Counted from the first letter of the stretch, positions 11,496-22,654 are shown. The stretch is 64,000 nt of DNA from Chelonoidis abingdonii (GCF_003597395.2 NC_133771.1:63468373-63532372), one strand, 5' to 3'. Translations and numbers: made by a program. The notes: generated by a model from the letters alone, not told the origin.

Positions 11496-11960
11496 GGACC
11501 TGATTCTGCAATCTTATATGTGCTGGTGGTTTCTTTGTTTTGCAGGGCCCCGCTGAAGTCAGTAGTGCTCCATGCAGTCACACAGGTCTTCCTCAATGCC
11601 TCAGCACTTCAGTAATTTGTCCGTCACTGTTATATACAATGCACTCTGGGCCCACTCAGCCCCTGAGTACTGAGACTCTGTCTCCCAAGACTGCTGTGTT
11701 CAATTTTTCCCAGCTGATAAAACTGGTTATACAAGTCTTTCAATTGTTCCTTTACACTAATGGTAAAAAAAGGAAATGTTTTTCTTCTGTTTGTAAATTC
11801 AGTATCCTGTTTCTCAAGTTGGAGTAACAATGTTGCATTTTCTTTCAACTCTTATTAAGACTCGAATGAGGAAAGCACTTAAGCATATGTTTATCTTTAA
11901 GCATGTGCTTAAGTCCTATTGATTTCAGTGCTTCCCTGAATAGGATGCTTTCCTTAATCA
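11496..11960. repeat. Old amniote-type foldback sequence
   Basis: The segment 'gcacttaagcatatg' near 11873 is followed after a few bases by 'catgtgcttaagtcc' near 11900, forming an imperfect inverted repeat. Upstream, 'acctgattctgcaatc' near 11499 and 'gctgaagtcagtagtgc' near 11553 resemble words of an old repeat seen across reptiles and birds. Ends are not defined. Confidence 0.4.
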
Positions 11961-12911
11961 ATGTCAAAAGGGTGCCATGGTTGTTTGGTTAGGCTTTACC
12001 TATATACCCGCAAGTGAAGAATTGGGTCCCAAATGGGCTTGTGTGTCATATCCCAAAGTAGTAAAAGTATAAACACTATCGTATTTAACTTCCATATTTC
12101 TGTGAGTAGATGTTTCACTTAGTGCTTCAAAAGAAATGGAGAACTTAGTGCTTCAAAAGAAATGATTTTAAAAAGCAATTACTTTTTGAGTTAATCTATT
12201 ATATTTGTTTAATATGTAAATCAGATCACAGTGCATATTGCCTCTTATAAATACCAGATCAAAAGCTGGCTTAATCTAGCACTGACTTTTCTCTTGTTTT
12301 AATAACTTTCCAGTTACCTAAAAATGTCTAAGTTCTCCTGTTTTAACACTAATATTTTGCCAAGAAAAGACATAGTTTTAGACTAGTCTTTATATATTAT
12401 TGTTCATTCCCATAATAGCTACATAGCAGCATTTTCAGTGCTGGCATAATTAATAATGCTTTTAGAATATTTAATAACAAATATGCATATTTTAAGAAGA
12501 TCCAAGGCCATTGCCGTTGTTGAATTAACCCATCATATCATAGTTAGACTGATGATTTTAACATGTCCATTTCTTCTTCAACATCTATTTCAATTAATTT
12601 TCATGGATAGTCTATAGTTTTCATTCTAAGTGTATCTTTTATTCAAATTTGGAAAGAGAACAAGGGTAGGCTGGATTTAATAGAAGTACAATGAACAGGT
12701 ATACATTGTCGCATGATTGCACCATTCGAACTTATGAGAAGTATTAAAGTTTTAAACAATATTTTGTTTCCTGATGTTGAAATTAACAGATTTGTTATTA
12801 CTACACTTTTTAAATATAAACAGAATTATAGACAGGACAAAATATCCTCTTGGATTATTAATACGGGTGACAAAGACAAATATGGCAGTTGAGGTAGTAG
12901 AGGTTATGAGT

Positions 12912-13020
12912 ATCAGAGGGGTAGCCGTGTCAGTCTGGATCTGTAAAAGCAGCAAAGAATCCTTTGGCACCTTATACGTCTGTTAGTCTATAAGGTGCCA
13001 CTGGATTCTTTGCTGCTTTC
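12912..13020. mobile_element. 109-bp foldback insertion with 13-bp target duplication
   Basis: The insertion is flanked by perfect 13-bp copies of agaggttatgagt (12899-12911 and 13021-13033). Inside, a 31-nt arm at 12946-12976 pairs with 12989-13019 with only two mismatched positions, leaving a 12-nt loop. The left part carries 'gaggggtagccgtgtcagtc', a word of a common turtle retroelement end. A 13-bp duplication fits target-primed reverse transcription (LINE or Penelope-like) rather than a cut-and-paste element. The inverted arrangement could come from twin priming or from the foldback ends of Penelope-like elements. Confidence 0.75.
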
Positions 13021-13311
13021 AGAGGTTATGAGTTACAGTAGGGTTAAATTGTTTTTATAAATATTATGTCAATAGTATTTTCTCTCTCCATTCCATTTGG
13101 CCCATAATTCCTAAAACAATTTCAATGCTAATCCCATGCAGGCACTCAGGGGATCCATTTTTCTTAATTCTTTTTTTCTGGCAAACCACACTTCTACAGA
13201 CAGTCTTTGCAGCCACAGAGATAAAATACATGTGCTGGCTGCAGTCTCTAATATTCTGAACAGAAATCTCTCTCTTTATAGTTAACGGATCAGTACATTT
13301 TCCTAATGCCA

Positions 13312-13827
13312 CATGTTGTGGGACACAAGGTGATCCCAACACATACCCAGCCCTCAGTTTCCCCAAACCATGTGCCCTGAAGTGTCCAGCCCTGTTACTG
13401 ACCCCTCAAAGAAATAATAAGGTTCATTTGTTCCTTTAAAGAGACAAAAGCATAGCACAGTTTATTAACTGGGGCAAATGCACTCTTCCCTTCAAACACA
13501 GGACTGAGCTGGTTTATAGTAAAGATACTTTTTTTTTTTTAATTAATATTGGGACATAAGCTAAGTGGTGCGGAGTAAATGAAATAAAAGTAGAGCTGGT
13601 TACAAGCAAATAAAATTTAAAACAAACATATAAAAGTCTAAAACGAATCTAACAAGGTACAGTCTTTGTTCAAGACGGTTTCGCTCACTTCTTCCCAGGC
13701 ATGGCTGATTTTCTGTGTCAAGACCTTCCACAGAAGCATAGGGGCCTGGCTTCCCTGGTCTTCCTGGGTGAAAGATCTTTGCTGAAGCATGTTTCTCACC
13801 TACATTCAGTTCCCAGAGACTTCAGAT
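13312..13827 (-). repeat. Possible antisense LTR-like repeat, left part
   Basis: The sequence from 13312 (tgttgtggga) onward, with 'ccctcagtttccccaaacc' and 'cagtttattaactggggc', resembles LTR-like turtle repeats in reverse. The hAT element at 13828 interrupts it, and a possible continuation runs from 14283 to about 15270. Neither end carries a confirmed target duplication, so this is weak. Confidence 0.3.
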
Positions 13828-14274
13828 CATAGGCACTGACTCTGTGAATGCTCCAGGACTGGAGCACCTATGGGGAAAAAATGGTGGATGCTCTGCACCC
13901 ACAGGCAGCCAAGCTTCCCTCCCTGCTCCACGTCACCTTTGCCTCCTCTCCTGAGTATGCCGCATCCCTGCTTCTCCTCCCAGCATTTGCTGCTATAAAA
14001 CAGCTGTTTTGTGGTTTAACAAGCTCCAGGAGGGAGTGGGGAGGAGTGGGAATGCGGCACACTCAGGGGAGGAGGCGGGGCTGGGATGGGAATTTGGGGA
14101 AGGGGTTGAAATAGGGACAGGGACGGGCGGAGTTGGGGTAGGAGACTTTGGGGAAGAATTTGGAATGGGGGCAGGGCAAAGGTGGGAAGGGCAGGGCAGG
14201 GGTGGAGTGGGGGCGAAGCCAAGGGCAGAAGTGGGTCGAGCACCCACTGACGCCAGCAGAAGTCAGCACCTATG
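13828..14274. mobile_element. Non-autonomous hAT element, G-rich
   Basis: The element starts cataggcactgact at 13828 and ends agtcagcacctatg at 14274, which are inverted repeats of each other with mismatches. The flanks cttcagat (13820-13827) and cttcaaat (14275-14282) form an 8-bp duplication with one change, the hAT hallmark. The right half (about 14030-14230) is strikingly G-rich on the plus strand. A foldback relation links 'ctcctgagtatgccgcatcc' (13950s) and 'gaatgcggcacactcagggg' (14050s). No transposase frame is present, so it would depend on an autonomous relative. Confidence 0.8.
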
Positions 14275-14282
14275 CTTCAAAT

Positions 14283-15484
14283 CCTCCCACCTTGTGTGAA
14301 GGACTCATCTTTCTCAGCTCACGTGCGCTTTGACCCCTGGTGTCTGTCTAGTGATGGATGCCAAAGATGGCTTCTGTCTTCACTTACATCTTCCAAAGAT
14401 CAATGACCTTGCTTCAAAAGTCAGAACGATCTCATGCCGTTCTTCCTCTCCTGTGGACTTCCCATCTCCCTGCTTATTTTCTATGTAAATGAGGCTTCCG
14501 TTGTTTTTGGTCACACCTTGATTAATTTACGTAGATTTCAGGTAGATAGCTGCCTTCTTTCCCATCTGAGAGGGAACCTGTTTCTCTCTGTTTGGCCACA
14601 GACTTTAAAGCACAATGGCATTGTTTCCATATTTTATCATATAGTGCTAATACATACATTACAACGATGTTAATCACCAGTGTGTCATTGGCTTTCAGGC
14701 AAACCCGCACTCTATACACTTTTATAATACAGTAATATTGTGTACAATGAGTTAATTCAATTAATTAATTGACCAGTAAGCCATTGAAATGGAATCTTCT
14801 GAGGGTTACCCCACAAAGTAAAGTTTATTCAACCTCTGAAGAAGGCAACATGGAGTCTGGTGGTGAAGAAAACTTCATACTCTTTCTTCCCTCCCACTGG
14901 TGTTTGCTGAAATGCAAATTGTTCTGTTTCCTAAAATCTCTCCCTATTCCCACCCTGTTTACTGGCTATTTGTAAATTGAGGGAAACCCACATTTCTTTG
15001 TCTAAGGCAAACTGTGCTTATGCGTTGCTTGCCAAACATATTTTGAGAATATAATTCTAATACATACCCATAACTTTTGGTACACGCCCTGTGCATATAT
15101 CATACAAGAACATAAATGAAGAGTGAGCAATTAATTTTCCAATAATATCTCACAAGACATATTTTGTACACAGATTATTACAACAGTGTGTAGGGTATGA
15201 ATACAGGAATGGTTAGAACCATAGTAATAGGAATTTGAGGGACATATTGCTGCAATAACTTCTGTATCAATTTTATAACATCAAACCAGAAACCTTTCAA
15301 TTTGGGATAATCCCAGAAGATACTAAAATGATTCTTTATACCAAGGCATCTCCTTCAGTATTTTACTGTAAATTTTGCATCTCTTTTCTTCTGCAAGATT
15401 GATATGTGAAAATATCCAATCATAATTTTCAACTAGTGTTCTCTCCATGAGGAGAAACTTCTAGTACACACATTGGCTTGCATC
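14283..15484. other. Non-coding stretch, possibly LTR-like continuation
   Basis: AT-rich; contains 'attacaacagtgtgtagggt' near 15178 which I associate with an antisense LTR-type turtle repeat. No coding trace. Confidence 0.3.
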
Positions 15485-15869
15485 TGTGAAAGTAGAATGA
15501 ATAATATTGTAAAAATAAGAATGGATTAAAGAAATGCTGTATATACCTTTTAAGCAGAAATAAATGTTGAAATACAGGTGTCAGGAAAAGAAACATTAAG
15601 GCATAAACAATGAGCCCACTTAAGCTGATGGTGAAACATTAACCGGAGATTGGTAAAAGTTAGTAATTAACTATGCATGTCTAGCCCAGGTAAACTCATC
15701 AGATTCTGCTTCCTTTGTTATTTTGTTAAGTTCACGCTCTTTTATCTTTATAAATAAGATAATTTGTGTCTTGCATGATACTCACATTATCTGGGTGTTA
15801 TTAGCAGAGCACTGTGCTTATAAAACAGAGTGATCTGACAAATTGTGAGTCCTGAGTCTGACTTTGACA
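15485..15869 (+). repeat. 5' LTR of the provirus
   Basis: It begins TGTGAAAG and ends TTTGACA, so has the canonical TG...CA ends. A TATA-like 'ctttataaataag' lies near 15746. The poly(A) signal equivalent reads 'cttataaaac' here, whereas the 3' LTR has an intact AATAAA. By eye the two LTRs differ by roughly 25-30 changes plus small indels, indicating an old insertion. Confidence 0.88.
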
Positions 15870-15872
15870 ATT

Positions 15873-15890
15873 TGGAGGTTCTGCCGAGAT
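15873..15890 (+). promoter_or_regulatory. Primer binding site, tRNA-Gln-like
   Basis: Three bases after the 5' LTR comes tggaggttctgccgagat, an 18-mer beginning with the obligatory TGG. It resembles the glutamine-tRNA primer sites known from some murine retroviral elements, with a couple of differences. The tRNA assignment is from memory of those sites. Confidence 0.7.
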
Positions 15891-16389
15891 GGCAACCAAC
15901 TTCACTGGGGCTGTGTGATTCCTGACCATTTTTGTAGGACGACTGTGGCAGCCAGGACCTGGGCATTTGGCCCAAGCAGTCCTCCGCCTGAACAGAAGGG
16001 CGCACGACCAAAGTGAAGTCTACCCCATTGAACTTGTTGGTTCCTACTCTGTTCTGGTAGGGATCCTGGGATCTGACATCAGGAATCTGTGTTTTGTCTG
16101 GACTGAGGACTGTCCTGTCTCTGTGTCTATCCATCCTCCCTGTGGAGTGTTTGAGTCTGGGTGCCTTCTCCATCCGGGGATTGACCGAACAAGGGGTTCC
16201 TGTCCCCACGGTCTGAGTGAGTGGAATCTGCACAATCGCAGCTGCACCACACTTTGGGTAAAACCCTTGGTGTAAAAGCAAGAGCGATTGAGGCAGTAGC
16301 CTGTGGGCTCCTTTTGTGTGTTGCACTGGGCATCACTCTGACGAACCCGAATTTCCTTCTTGTGCGATTGGTGTATGAAGTTCTCTTGT

Positions 16390-16773
16390 ATGAGTAACCA
16401 GACTTCTGAGTCGGGACAGTTCCCTAAACAAACTCCAGCTCACTTTATGCATTTTAGAAAGGGTCCAAACTCCTGTAAATTTCTGGAAAAATGGTCTAGG
16501 CTAACTCAGGGTAATCCCAAAACTCAGTAGCCACTGTTAAAATCTTGGAACAAAGACCGAGTGGACATCTTAAAGAACAAACTCAGCCAACCTAAAACTA
16601 AATTGGCTAATGAAGAGGTTAATTGTTTCATGCAGTGGTGGGAAGAGGCAAATCATAGGTGGACAAAATCAAAACTCGCCTCTCTCAAATATTCAAATAA
16701 TAAGTTAAAAGTTTTATTAAAAGCCTCCTCTCCCACCACCAGACTGAGCGCTCCCCTTTACCCCATTCTCTGA
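16390..16773 (+). pseudogene. gag: gag remnant (matrix-like)
   Basis: A frame starts at ATG 16390 about 500 bp after the primer site, the expected gag position. It is interrupted by one in-frame TAG at 16528-16530 and continues in the same frame to a TGA at 16771. The N-terminal part has a Thr-Pro followed by a basic Lys/Arg/Trp-rich stretch, as in gammaretroviral matrix starts. The second part contains a Trp-Trp pair and many Lys. No glycine-2 myristoylation signal is seen (the second residue is Ser), and no capsid major homology region or zinc knuckle follows. I assign gag by position and general character rather than strong similarity. Confidence 0.5.
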
Positions 16774-19399
16774 AAAAAAAAACAACAACCCTGGATCGAT
16801 CCCAACCCCCTTCATACTCCCAGCTCATTGCAAAATGGACAAAAAGCCCCTTGTTCTGTTCCCCTTTGTTTCTGCCTCAGAAAATGATTCTTTAGTGTTC
16901 CACTACCAATTCAGCAAGGAGAGTGGGCTCCTCAACTAGCCCCCACCCTTCCTGGTCCCTTTCCTTAAACATTTCTTTCAAAATTGTGAAATGACCACAA
17001 TATCACTCACAAACAGTTCATTGGAAAAAGCAGGATTGGGGCCCAGACGAGCAGGCAAGCAACAGATAAAGAAACTGAAAAACAGGTTGGAAGCCCTAAG
17101 GCCATAGTGTCAGGAGTAAGAAAAGCAGTAAGTGCAGCTATGAATCTCTGCAACAATACTTACAATGGTGAAATCTGAGTTTATAAAGGTGTCATTTTGG
17201 AAGATAAACAAGTGATTTAAGAAAAGAGAGTGAAAAGTTAACTCTACAGAGGCTAGAGAGAATTATGCAGTTAAACTTTGTGAAAATGTTTAAAAGGAAC
17301 ATGTTAAAAAGAGAGAATTCTTGGTTTCTTTGCAGCCTCTCTGAAGGGAAAATGGGCCCTTTTCCAAAAGAATGCCTGTAAATAATCCAAATAAAGAAAC
17401 TATCTGACTGAAATCATTTGACTATGGACAATTTAGTCAAATTTGCTAAGAACATAGAGGGGGTTCTATTGGAACTTAACTGACCCAAATGTATAAAGGG
17501 AATATAATCTATGTACAGCTATGTAAAAACAGAGCCGTGTAGAAGGAATGTTAAGGAAAAGAAAATGTGTATGTATCTGTCTGTGGAAATATGTGAGGTT
17601 CTAAGATCCTAAACCAACACACCTGGTTTGTAAAACTCCTGTTTAGTAGGTTTAAGATAAATTGATTTTGTTTTGTTTTTAATAATGCCACTTAAAATCC
17701 ATTTGACTCTTTAATTCAAAGTTGCAAAACTGACAAGACCTTTTTGCCAGACAGGTAATCAGTGTTGTTTGGCTTTGGGATTTGTCATTTAACCCTTAAG
17801 GGGTAACTTGATTCTTTTACAAAATTTAAAATGTTTTTTAAAAAAGACCAAGTCATGGCTGCAGCAGGGCAGTTAAAATCAGAAGATAGGAAAAGATTCT
17901 GGATTCTTTTTGTTTGTTTGTTTGTTTGTTTTTGTAACAAATTGGCAGATAAAAGCTGTAGTAAAAGAATAAAGACAGTGCCCTTTGAAACAACAGCAGG
18001 GGTGAGGCGCACAAAACAAAAAGGAGCAATGTTAGAAACACTGAGCCTCGGGATGACTCTGTGTAATCAGACTGTCACTTTGATAAGGGTACATGAAAAC
18101 TCTGTAAGAACAAGAAACAGTTACACCTTATGTAAAAATTGACATGTATAGAAGTTAAACTATAGAAGGAATGTGCATTTTCCCAAGGACGTGTGCAGTG
18201 TATATTATAGAAGGGATGAAAGAAATGCAAATGAAACATGCTACTTAATTAAAATCCTATTAGGGCTCCAAAGGAGCCACAATAGATTGTGTTTTCTTTT
18301 TCAGATCTCTGTGTGTTTTGGAAGCAAGAGTTAAAAGCAATCAAAACTCTGGTAAAAGTTAGTTCTCTGCTGATGGCTTTGAATCCAAAAGCCAAGTCTG
18401 TGTTGATGCAAATTACCTAACTGATTGATGAAAGAGAGAACTGCCAGCGCAAAGAAGCTACAGATAAAGGACATACCTGGTCAGCAAACAAATTGTCTAA
18501 ATAAAAGGCATGGTATAACAAGTTACCTTTAATTGAAATGAATTTAATGTTAATAAGTACCCCTGTAACAGTGTATAGTGTGAATGATTTTTGAAAAAAT
18601 CCTTTTTGGTAATGATGCTTTTCAGTTATTGCCTGTAAATAAACTTAAAGCTTAACACAGCAAGAAAAAGATCTGATGTAGAAAAAGAAACTGAAGTACA
18701 CCACCTCATGGATTTAATAACTGAACAGTGAAATAATTTCCCCATAACCTTAAAAGGTAGAAGCCATTAAAACCCGACCTGCCTATAGAACAAAAACACA
18801 GAAAATATAAGCAAGGGTATTTGTAAAAGAGAGGAATATTTTAAGCAATAATAAATGCCACCCCAAAAAAGGGTAGAAAAATGTTATTTTTGTCTTTCAT
18901 AAAAGGATTTTATAATGTACTATGAGAATTAATGTATGATTTGATTTCTTCCTGTCAGCCACCTTTTTTGAATAACAGAAAGGAATGACAGACCAGAACA
19001 ATCCTTATGAGCGATTATGGTCACCCTTTTGTTTTAGGATGTGTTATAATGTCTACTATGGTTTCCTATATGTATTACAAATTAGGCACTCTAGTTAAAT
19101 ATACATTTCTTTGTTTTAAGATTTAGTTAGTAAGAAACAGGATTCTCTATTGTGTCTATGTTAAGTAAATTAGAGAAACATTGAAGCCTAGTCTGTAAAT
19201 TGGTCTGTAAATTGTCATGGTTATTGATTGTAAAACTTAGCAAGGTTTAATTTGCAATGTCTTTTTGCTCGATATAAAATACTATTGTTTGTATTCTCAA
19301 TCTGTTTGTGTAAATAAGGAATGTATGCAGCAGGAAAAGATAAGTTGTGAAGGCCATTATTATAGCCAGAGTCAAGGAAGAAGTAGTAAAGAGACTTAA
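16774..19399. other. Provirus interior without recognisable pol
   Basis: This is where capsid, nucleocapsid, protease, RT, RNase H and most of integrase should lie. I find no protease DTG/DSG context, no RT YXDD motif and no integrase catalytic residues. The sequence is AT-rich, with many stops in all frames and a (TTTG)n run at 17907-17934. Words such as 'tagaaggaatg' recur (about 17540 and 18164). Either pol was deleted and replaced by unrelated sequence, or the element derives from a non-autonomous lineage. Confidence 0.6.
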
Positions 19400-19675
19400 A
19401 GAACATCAAAGAATCATCAGGTACTGCTTATTACCCAGATGGCTATTAAACTTTCTGACATCGTAGCATGGATAAATGCTTCGCCGTGTAAGAAGGCATC
19501 ACCCTCAGCGAACCAATCATCACCTCAGGACCATGCAGAGTCAATTTGGACTCCAGAAGAAAATGTAGAGGAACATCCTGCAATACCTTACCTTGTAAAG
19601 GTTGCCAGAAGCAGACAACTATCTAAAGCAAGGCCCAAAAAAGAAGCAGTAGTGAGCCTAGCGCCTGCTGCCTGG
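19400..19675 (+). pseudogene. pol: C-terminal end of pol (integrase tail)
   Basis: From about 19410 a frame reads through a short hydrophobic strand (VLLIT) and then IKLSDIVAWINAS at 19445-19483, followed by basic residues. This matches the end of the gammaretroviral integrase C-terminal domain, where a hydrophobic strand and a Trp-Ile/Val-His/Asn-Ala-Ser segment precede a basic tail. The frame runs on to TAG at 19676. The upstream catalytic core is not recognisable. The tail overlaps the env start region, as in gammaretroviruses where pol and env overlap. The ATG at 19439 is internal to the domain and is not a real start. Confidence 0.7.
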
Positions 19676-19744
19676 TAGACGTAAAACCATGACTGCAGTT
19701 CCCTCAGTTGAGACTGTCAGAACCAGAAGGGCCTTGCCTCCAAC

Positions 19745-20580
19745 ATGCACCTCTGGTGGTTCCTGTTCCTCGGAAGCTGGTATCTTAAGGTCTGGGGAGT
19801 CCACAATGACAATTCTTTTATCCAGCAGCAAGTGTGGATAGCTCAGACCTTTAATATTTCTAAATGCTGGATCTGTAGCCACATCCCAGCCCACTCTTAA
19901 ACTGGGTGTTCTTGTCCTCGCTATCCCACTCAATTCCCCAGACCTCACTGGAGGACCTCGTCCATTTAACAAAACATGGAACAGCAATGACACTTGGGAA
20001 GAGGTGGGAATAAATGTATCTAAATGGATAAGTGTGGTGGAGAGGAAAGGTCACTGGTGCTGGGTGTGTAACGGGACAGTGCTGGATTTGGGGAAAAGCA
20101 GTTGCCTTCAGCACATTGTGGCCAGTGGTGTATGGGATTATTTGAATACAACTAAAAAGTGGCGGGCCGGGTATGGGAATATGATTTTTTTCTCGACCTG
20201 GGATCAAACAGAAAAATCAATCTCACGTTCCCCCTATGGTAACCTTAGTAAAAACAATACAATCTTTCAATGCCATGCAAATAACACCATCTCTCGTAAG
20301 GAGAATTACTCTGTGCCCTTTGGGGAATATTACTGCTCTTTTGCAGACACTTATATGACAAATGGGTGCAGCCAACCCTTCCCGGCCTTAATAGGCCATC
20401 ACTGGGTTTCTGGGACTAAAGCTTATACCGCGTTACCAGCTAACTGGTTAGGTATCTGTAATCCCGCCCGACGCTTCCCACAGTTCTGAGTGTTAGGGTC
20501 CTTCCCACAAGAACACCTCCGTAATTTCAGGCTGAAAAGAAGGGACTTACCAGATGCCCAATGGTATGTAAATAACATAA
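19745..20580 (+). pseudogene. env: env surface subunit (SU) remnant
   Basis: ATG at 19745 opens a hydrophobic signal-peptide-like stretch rich in Trp, Phe and Leu. After it comes a segment with a CWIC motif, then a TAA at 19898-19900. An overlapping frame, shifted by one base, carries the sequence on from about 19893 to a TGA at 20487-20489. That fragment contains a CWVC motif near 20056-20067 and several Asn-X-Ser/Thr sites, typical of a glycosylated gammaretroviral SU. Past the TGA, the same frame continues to a basic R-L-K-R cleavage-like site at 20529-20540. The remnant therefore has at least one frameshift and one stop. It stops at the LTR inserted at 20587. Confidence 0.8.
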
Positions 20581-20586
20581 GCCCCT

Positions 20587-21307
20587 TGTCATAAACAGAT
20601 AGTTAAGGGTTAATGCCTCTTTTACCTGAAAAGGGTTAAGAAGTTCACCTAGCCTAGCTGACACCTGACCAGAGGAACCAATGGGGGAACAAGATGTTTC
20701 AAAAGGAAGGAGGTAAGTTTTCCTTTGTTTAGAGTCTCAGTTTCAGCCAGAGTGAAAAGATCAAGGAACCAGCATCTTATCAGAGTAGTAAGTTTTAGAA
20801 AGGGGTAAATAGGTTCATGTTTTATTTCTTTGTAACTTGTCTTGGTACTATTAGGGAATTATCAAATTTGGGTATTCTTGTGTGTACTAAGATTTTTGCC
20901 CAGGGAACATCCTCTGTGTTTTGAATCTGTTTCTTTGAGAGTAGCTGGTATGCTAATCTCTCCCAGAGGGTTTCTTTTACCTTTCTTTTCTTTAATTAAA
21001 AGCCTCCTTTTTAAATAGCTGAATGATTTTTCTTCTGTTTTAGATCCAAGGGGGTTGGATCTGAATCCACCAGGAGTTGGTGAGAGAAAGGAGGGGGATG
21101 GTTATTTCTCCTGTTTTAAGATCCAAAGGGTTTGGATCTGTGTTCACAGGAAATTGGTGAAGTCTCTCAAGACTGCCCAGGGAAGAAAAGTAGTGCTTGT
21201 GAGTGGTGGCAGTGAAACTAGATCTAAGCTGGTAATTAAGCTTAGAAGTGTCCATGCAGGTCCCACATCTGTACCCTAAAGTTCAGAGTGGGGAAGGAAC
21301 CTTGACA
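20587..21307 (+). mobile_element. Solo LTR inserted in env (plus orientation)
   Basis: It begins TGTCATAAACAG at 20587 and ends AACCTTGACA at 21307, with flanks cccct (20582-20586) and cccgt (21308-21312), a 5-bp duplication with one change. Internal features include 'ttaattaaaagcctcc' near 20992, and a repeated 'gatccaa-ggggttggatctg' word (21044 and 21120). No internal coding region is present. It separates the SU cleavage region from the TM ectodomain. It shares its first bases and general plan with the antisense LTR at 21741-22654. Confidence 0.75.
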
Positions 21308-21740
21308 CCCGTTAATCTGGGAAGAGGCTATTGGCAGTTCCTTTATCTCACTTGGGGGAGTAATACACCATGCAAAAAAAATAAAATAAAAAGGCTCCTG
21401 AGGTTACAAGCAGTAAGTTAATAATGGCAAATAAAACTAGAGAAGTTTAGAGCCTGGTAAAGACGGGCGATCCAACAGATGGCCCTCCAAACCGTCAGGC
21501 ATTGGACATAGTGCTGGCAGCCAAAGAGGGACATATGCTCTACTGGAAAACAGCACCAATGAGGTAATAGAGCGCTACCACTTAGAACAAATCACATATA
21601 TTCCCCATGAAGAGCCGAGTTCTTTATGGAAGTGGCTAAGTAACCTGTTAAATTTCTCTGGCATAGGAAACTGGTTGTTTCAGGGGCCTGCTATCTCGTT
21701 TGGAATCCTAATGATTTTTGTATGTCTTCAGTTAATGTCC
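21308..21740 (+). pseudogene. env: env transmembrane subunit (TM) remnant
   Basis: Downstream of the inserted LTR the frame gives NRQALDIVLAAKEG at 21489-21530, the conserved heptad-repeat end of the gammaretroviral TM ectodomain. A base loss or gain just after it shifts the frame. The first Cys expected in the following CX6CC-type motif appears replaced, so the disulfide loop is probably gone. A later frame contains WLSNLLNFSGIGNWLF and then a hydrophobic segment of about 20 residues (about 21680-21737) consistent with the membrane-spanning anchor. The second LTR interrupts the frame at 21741, right after the anchor. Confidence 0.78.
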
Positions 21741-22654
21741 TGTAGCATCCAAATGGGGTAAGACACCGTCCAGACCTGGACTTTAGCGTCCACAATCTGG
21801 TCCTGTCCAAACCTGGACTTTGCGTCCAAAAGTCTGGGGCTTACCTGAAACTCCCCAAGCCACTCCAGCTTGGGTATTTGGGGCTGCCACCCGGTCAGGA
21901 ATTTATTAGAGAGCCTGACCCCCTCTTTCCCTCTCTGGTGCCCCCAACCTCCTTGGTGGGACACCAGATTCCAATCCCTTGGATGCTAAAGCAGGGAGAA
22001 AAACCCCTTCCCCCCCCTCTTCCAGGCTTGCCTCTTGGTCGAGCCTGCGAGTAGCAAGAAACCGGTTTTCTGCTTCCCAAGAGATAAGCGTTCTCTACTC
22101 TCAGGACAATTGAGAATGCAAAATACCAACAGCTTGGCTTTGCCTTTCCCCGTGCCTGTCTTCCCGTGAGGGAGACAGTACCTGATACAGAGGCTTCACT
22201 TTCTCTGCCTTACTAGAAAAGAAGCTTCCACAAGTTTTGAAAAAAAGAAAACTTTATAGAAAAAAGAGAAAAAAATATAAAACAATAATCTTGCATTAAG
22301 AAACTCAATACAGGCTCTTGCTTATAAGAAGATATGAGAAACAGTCTGATTTAAAAGATAGCCCATAACCAGTCCAACAAATCAACATACATGTGAATAC
22401 CCCACAACAGATCATCATAGCCGACTTACTTGGCTTTCTTTGTCCTCACAGATGTTTTATAGAGTAATTAAAGAGAGAGTTAGGAGGAAACTTGTTTACT
22501 CATAGCCGAGAAAACAAAAAAGACCCCGAGTCTACAAATTCCAGCCCCTGACTTTAAACAATCCAGTTCTTTGATTGGTCCTCTGGTCAGGTGTTTGGTT
22601 ACCCTTTCCAGGTAAAAGAAACTTAACCCTTACCTTACCTATCTATTTATGACA
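21741..22654 (-). mobile_element. LTR inserted in env (minus orientation)
   Basis: On the minus strand it begins TGTCATAAATAGATAG (plus end 22654) and, with TG...CA ends, would finish ...GATGCTACA (plus start 21741). Perfect 4-bp flanks gtcc (21737-21740 and 22655-22658) support this. The first about 90 bases on the minus strand share words with the other inserted LTR: TGTCATAAA, cttttacctg, aaagggt and cacctgaccagagga. The 25 bases at its left end recur just outside its right end, see findings. Confidence 0.7.

Noticed and set aside
19860..20207. 115-codon minus-strand frame across env
   Set aside because: Shadow of the env remnant on the plus strand, which has clear signal, CXXC and glycosylation features.
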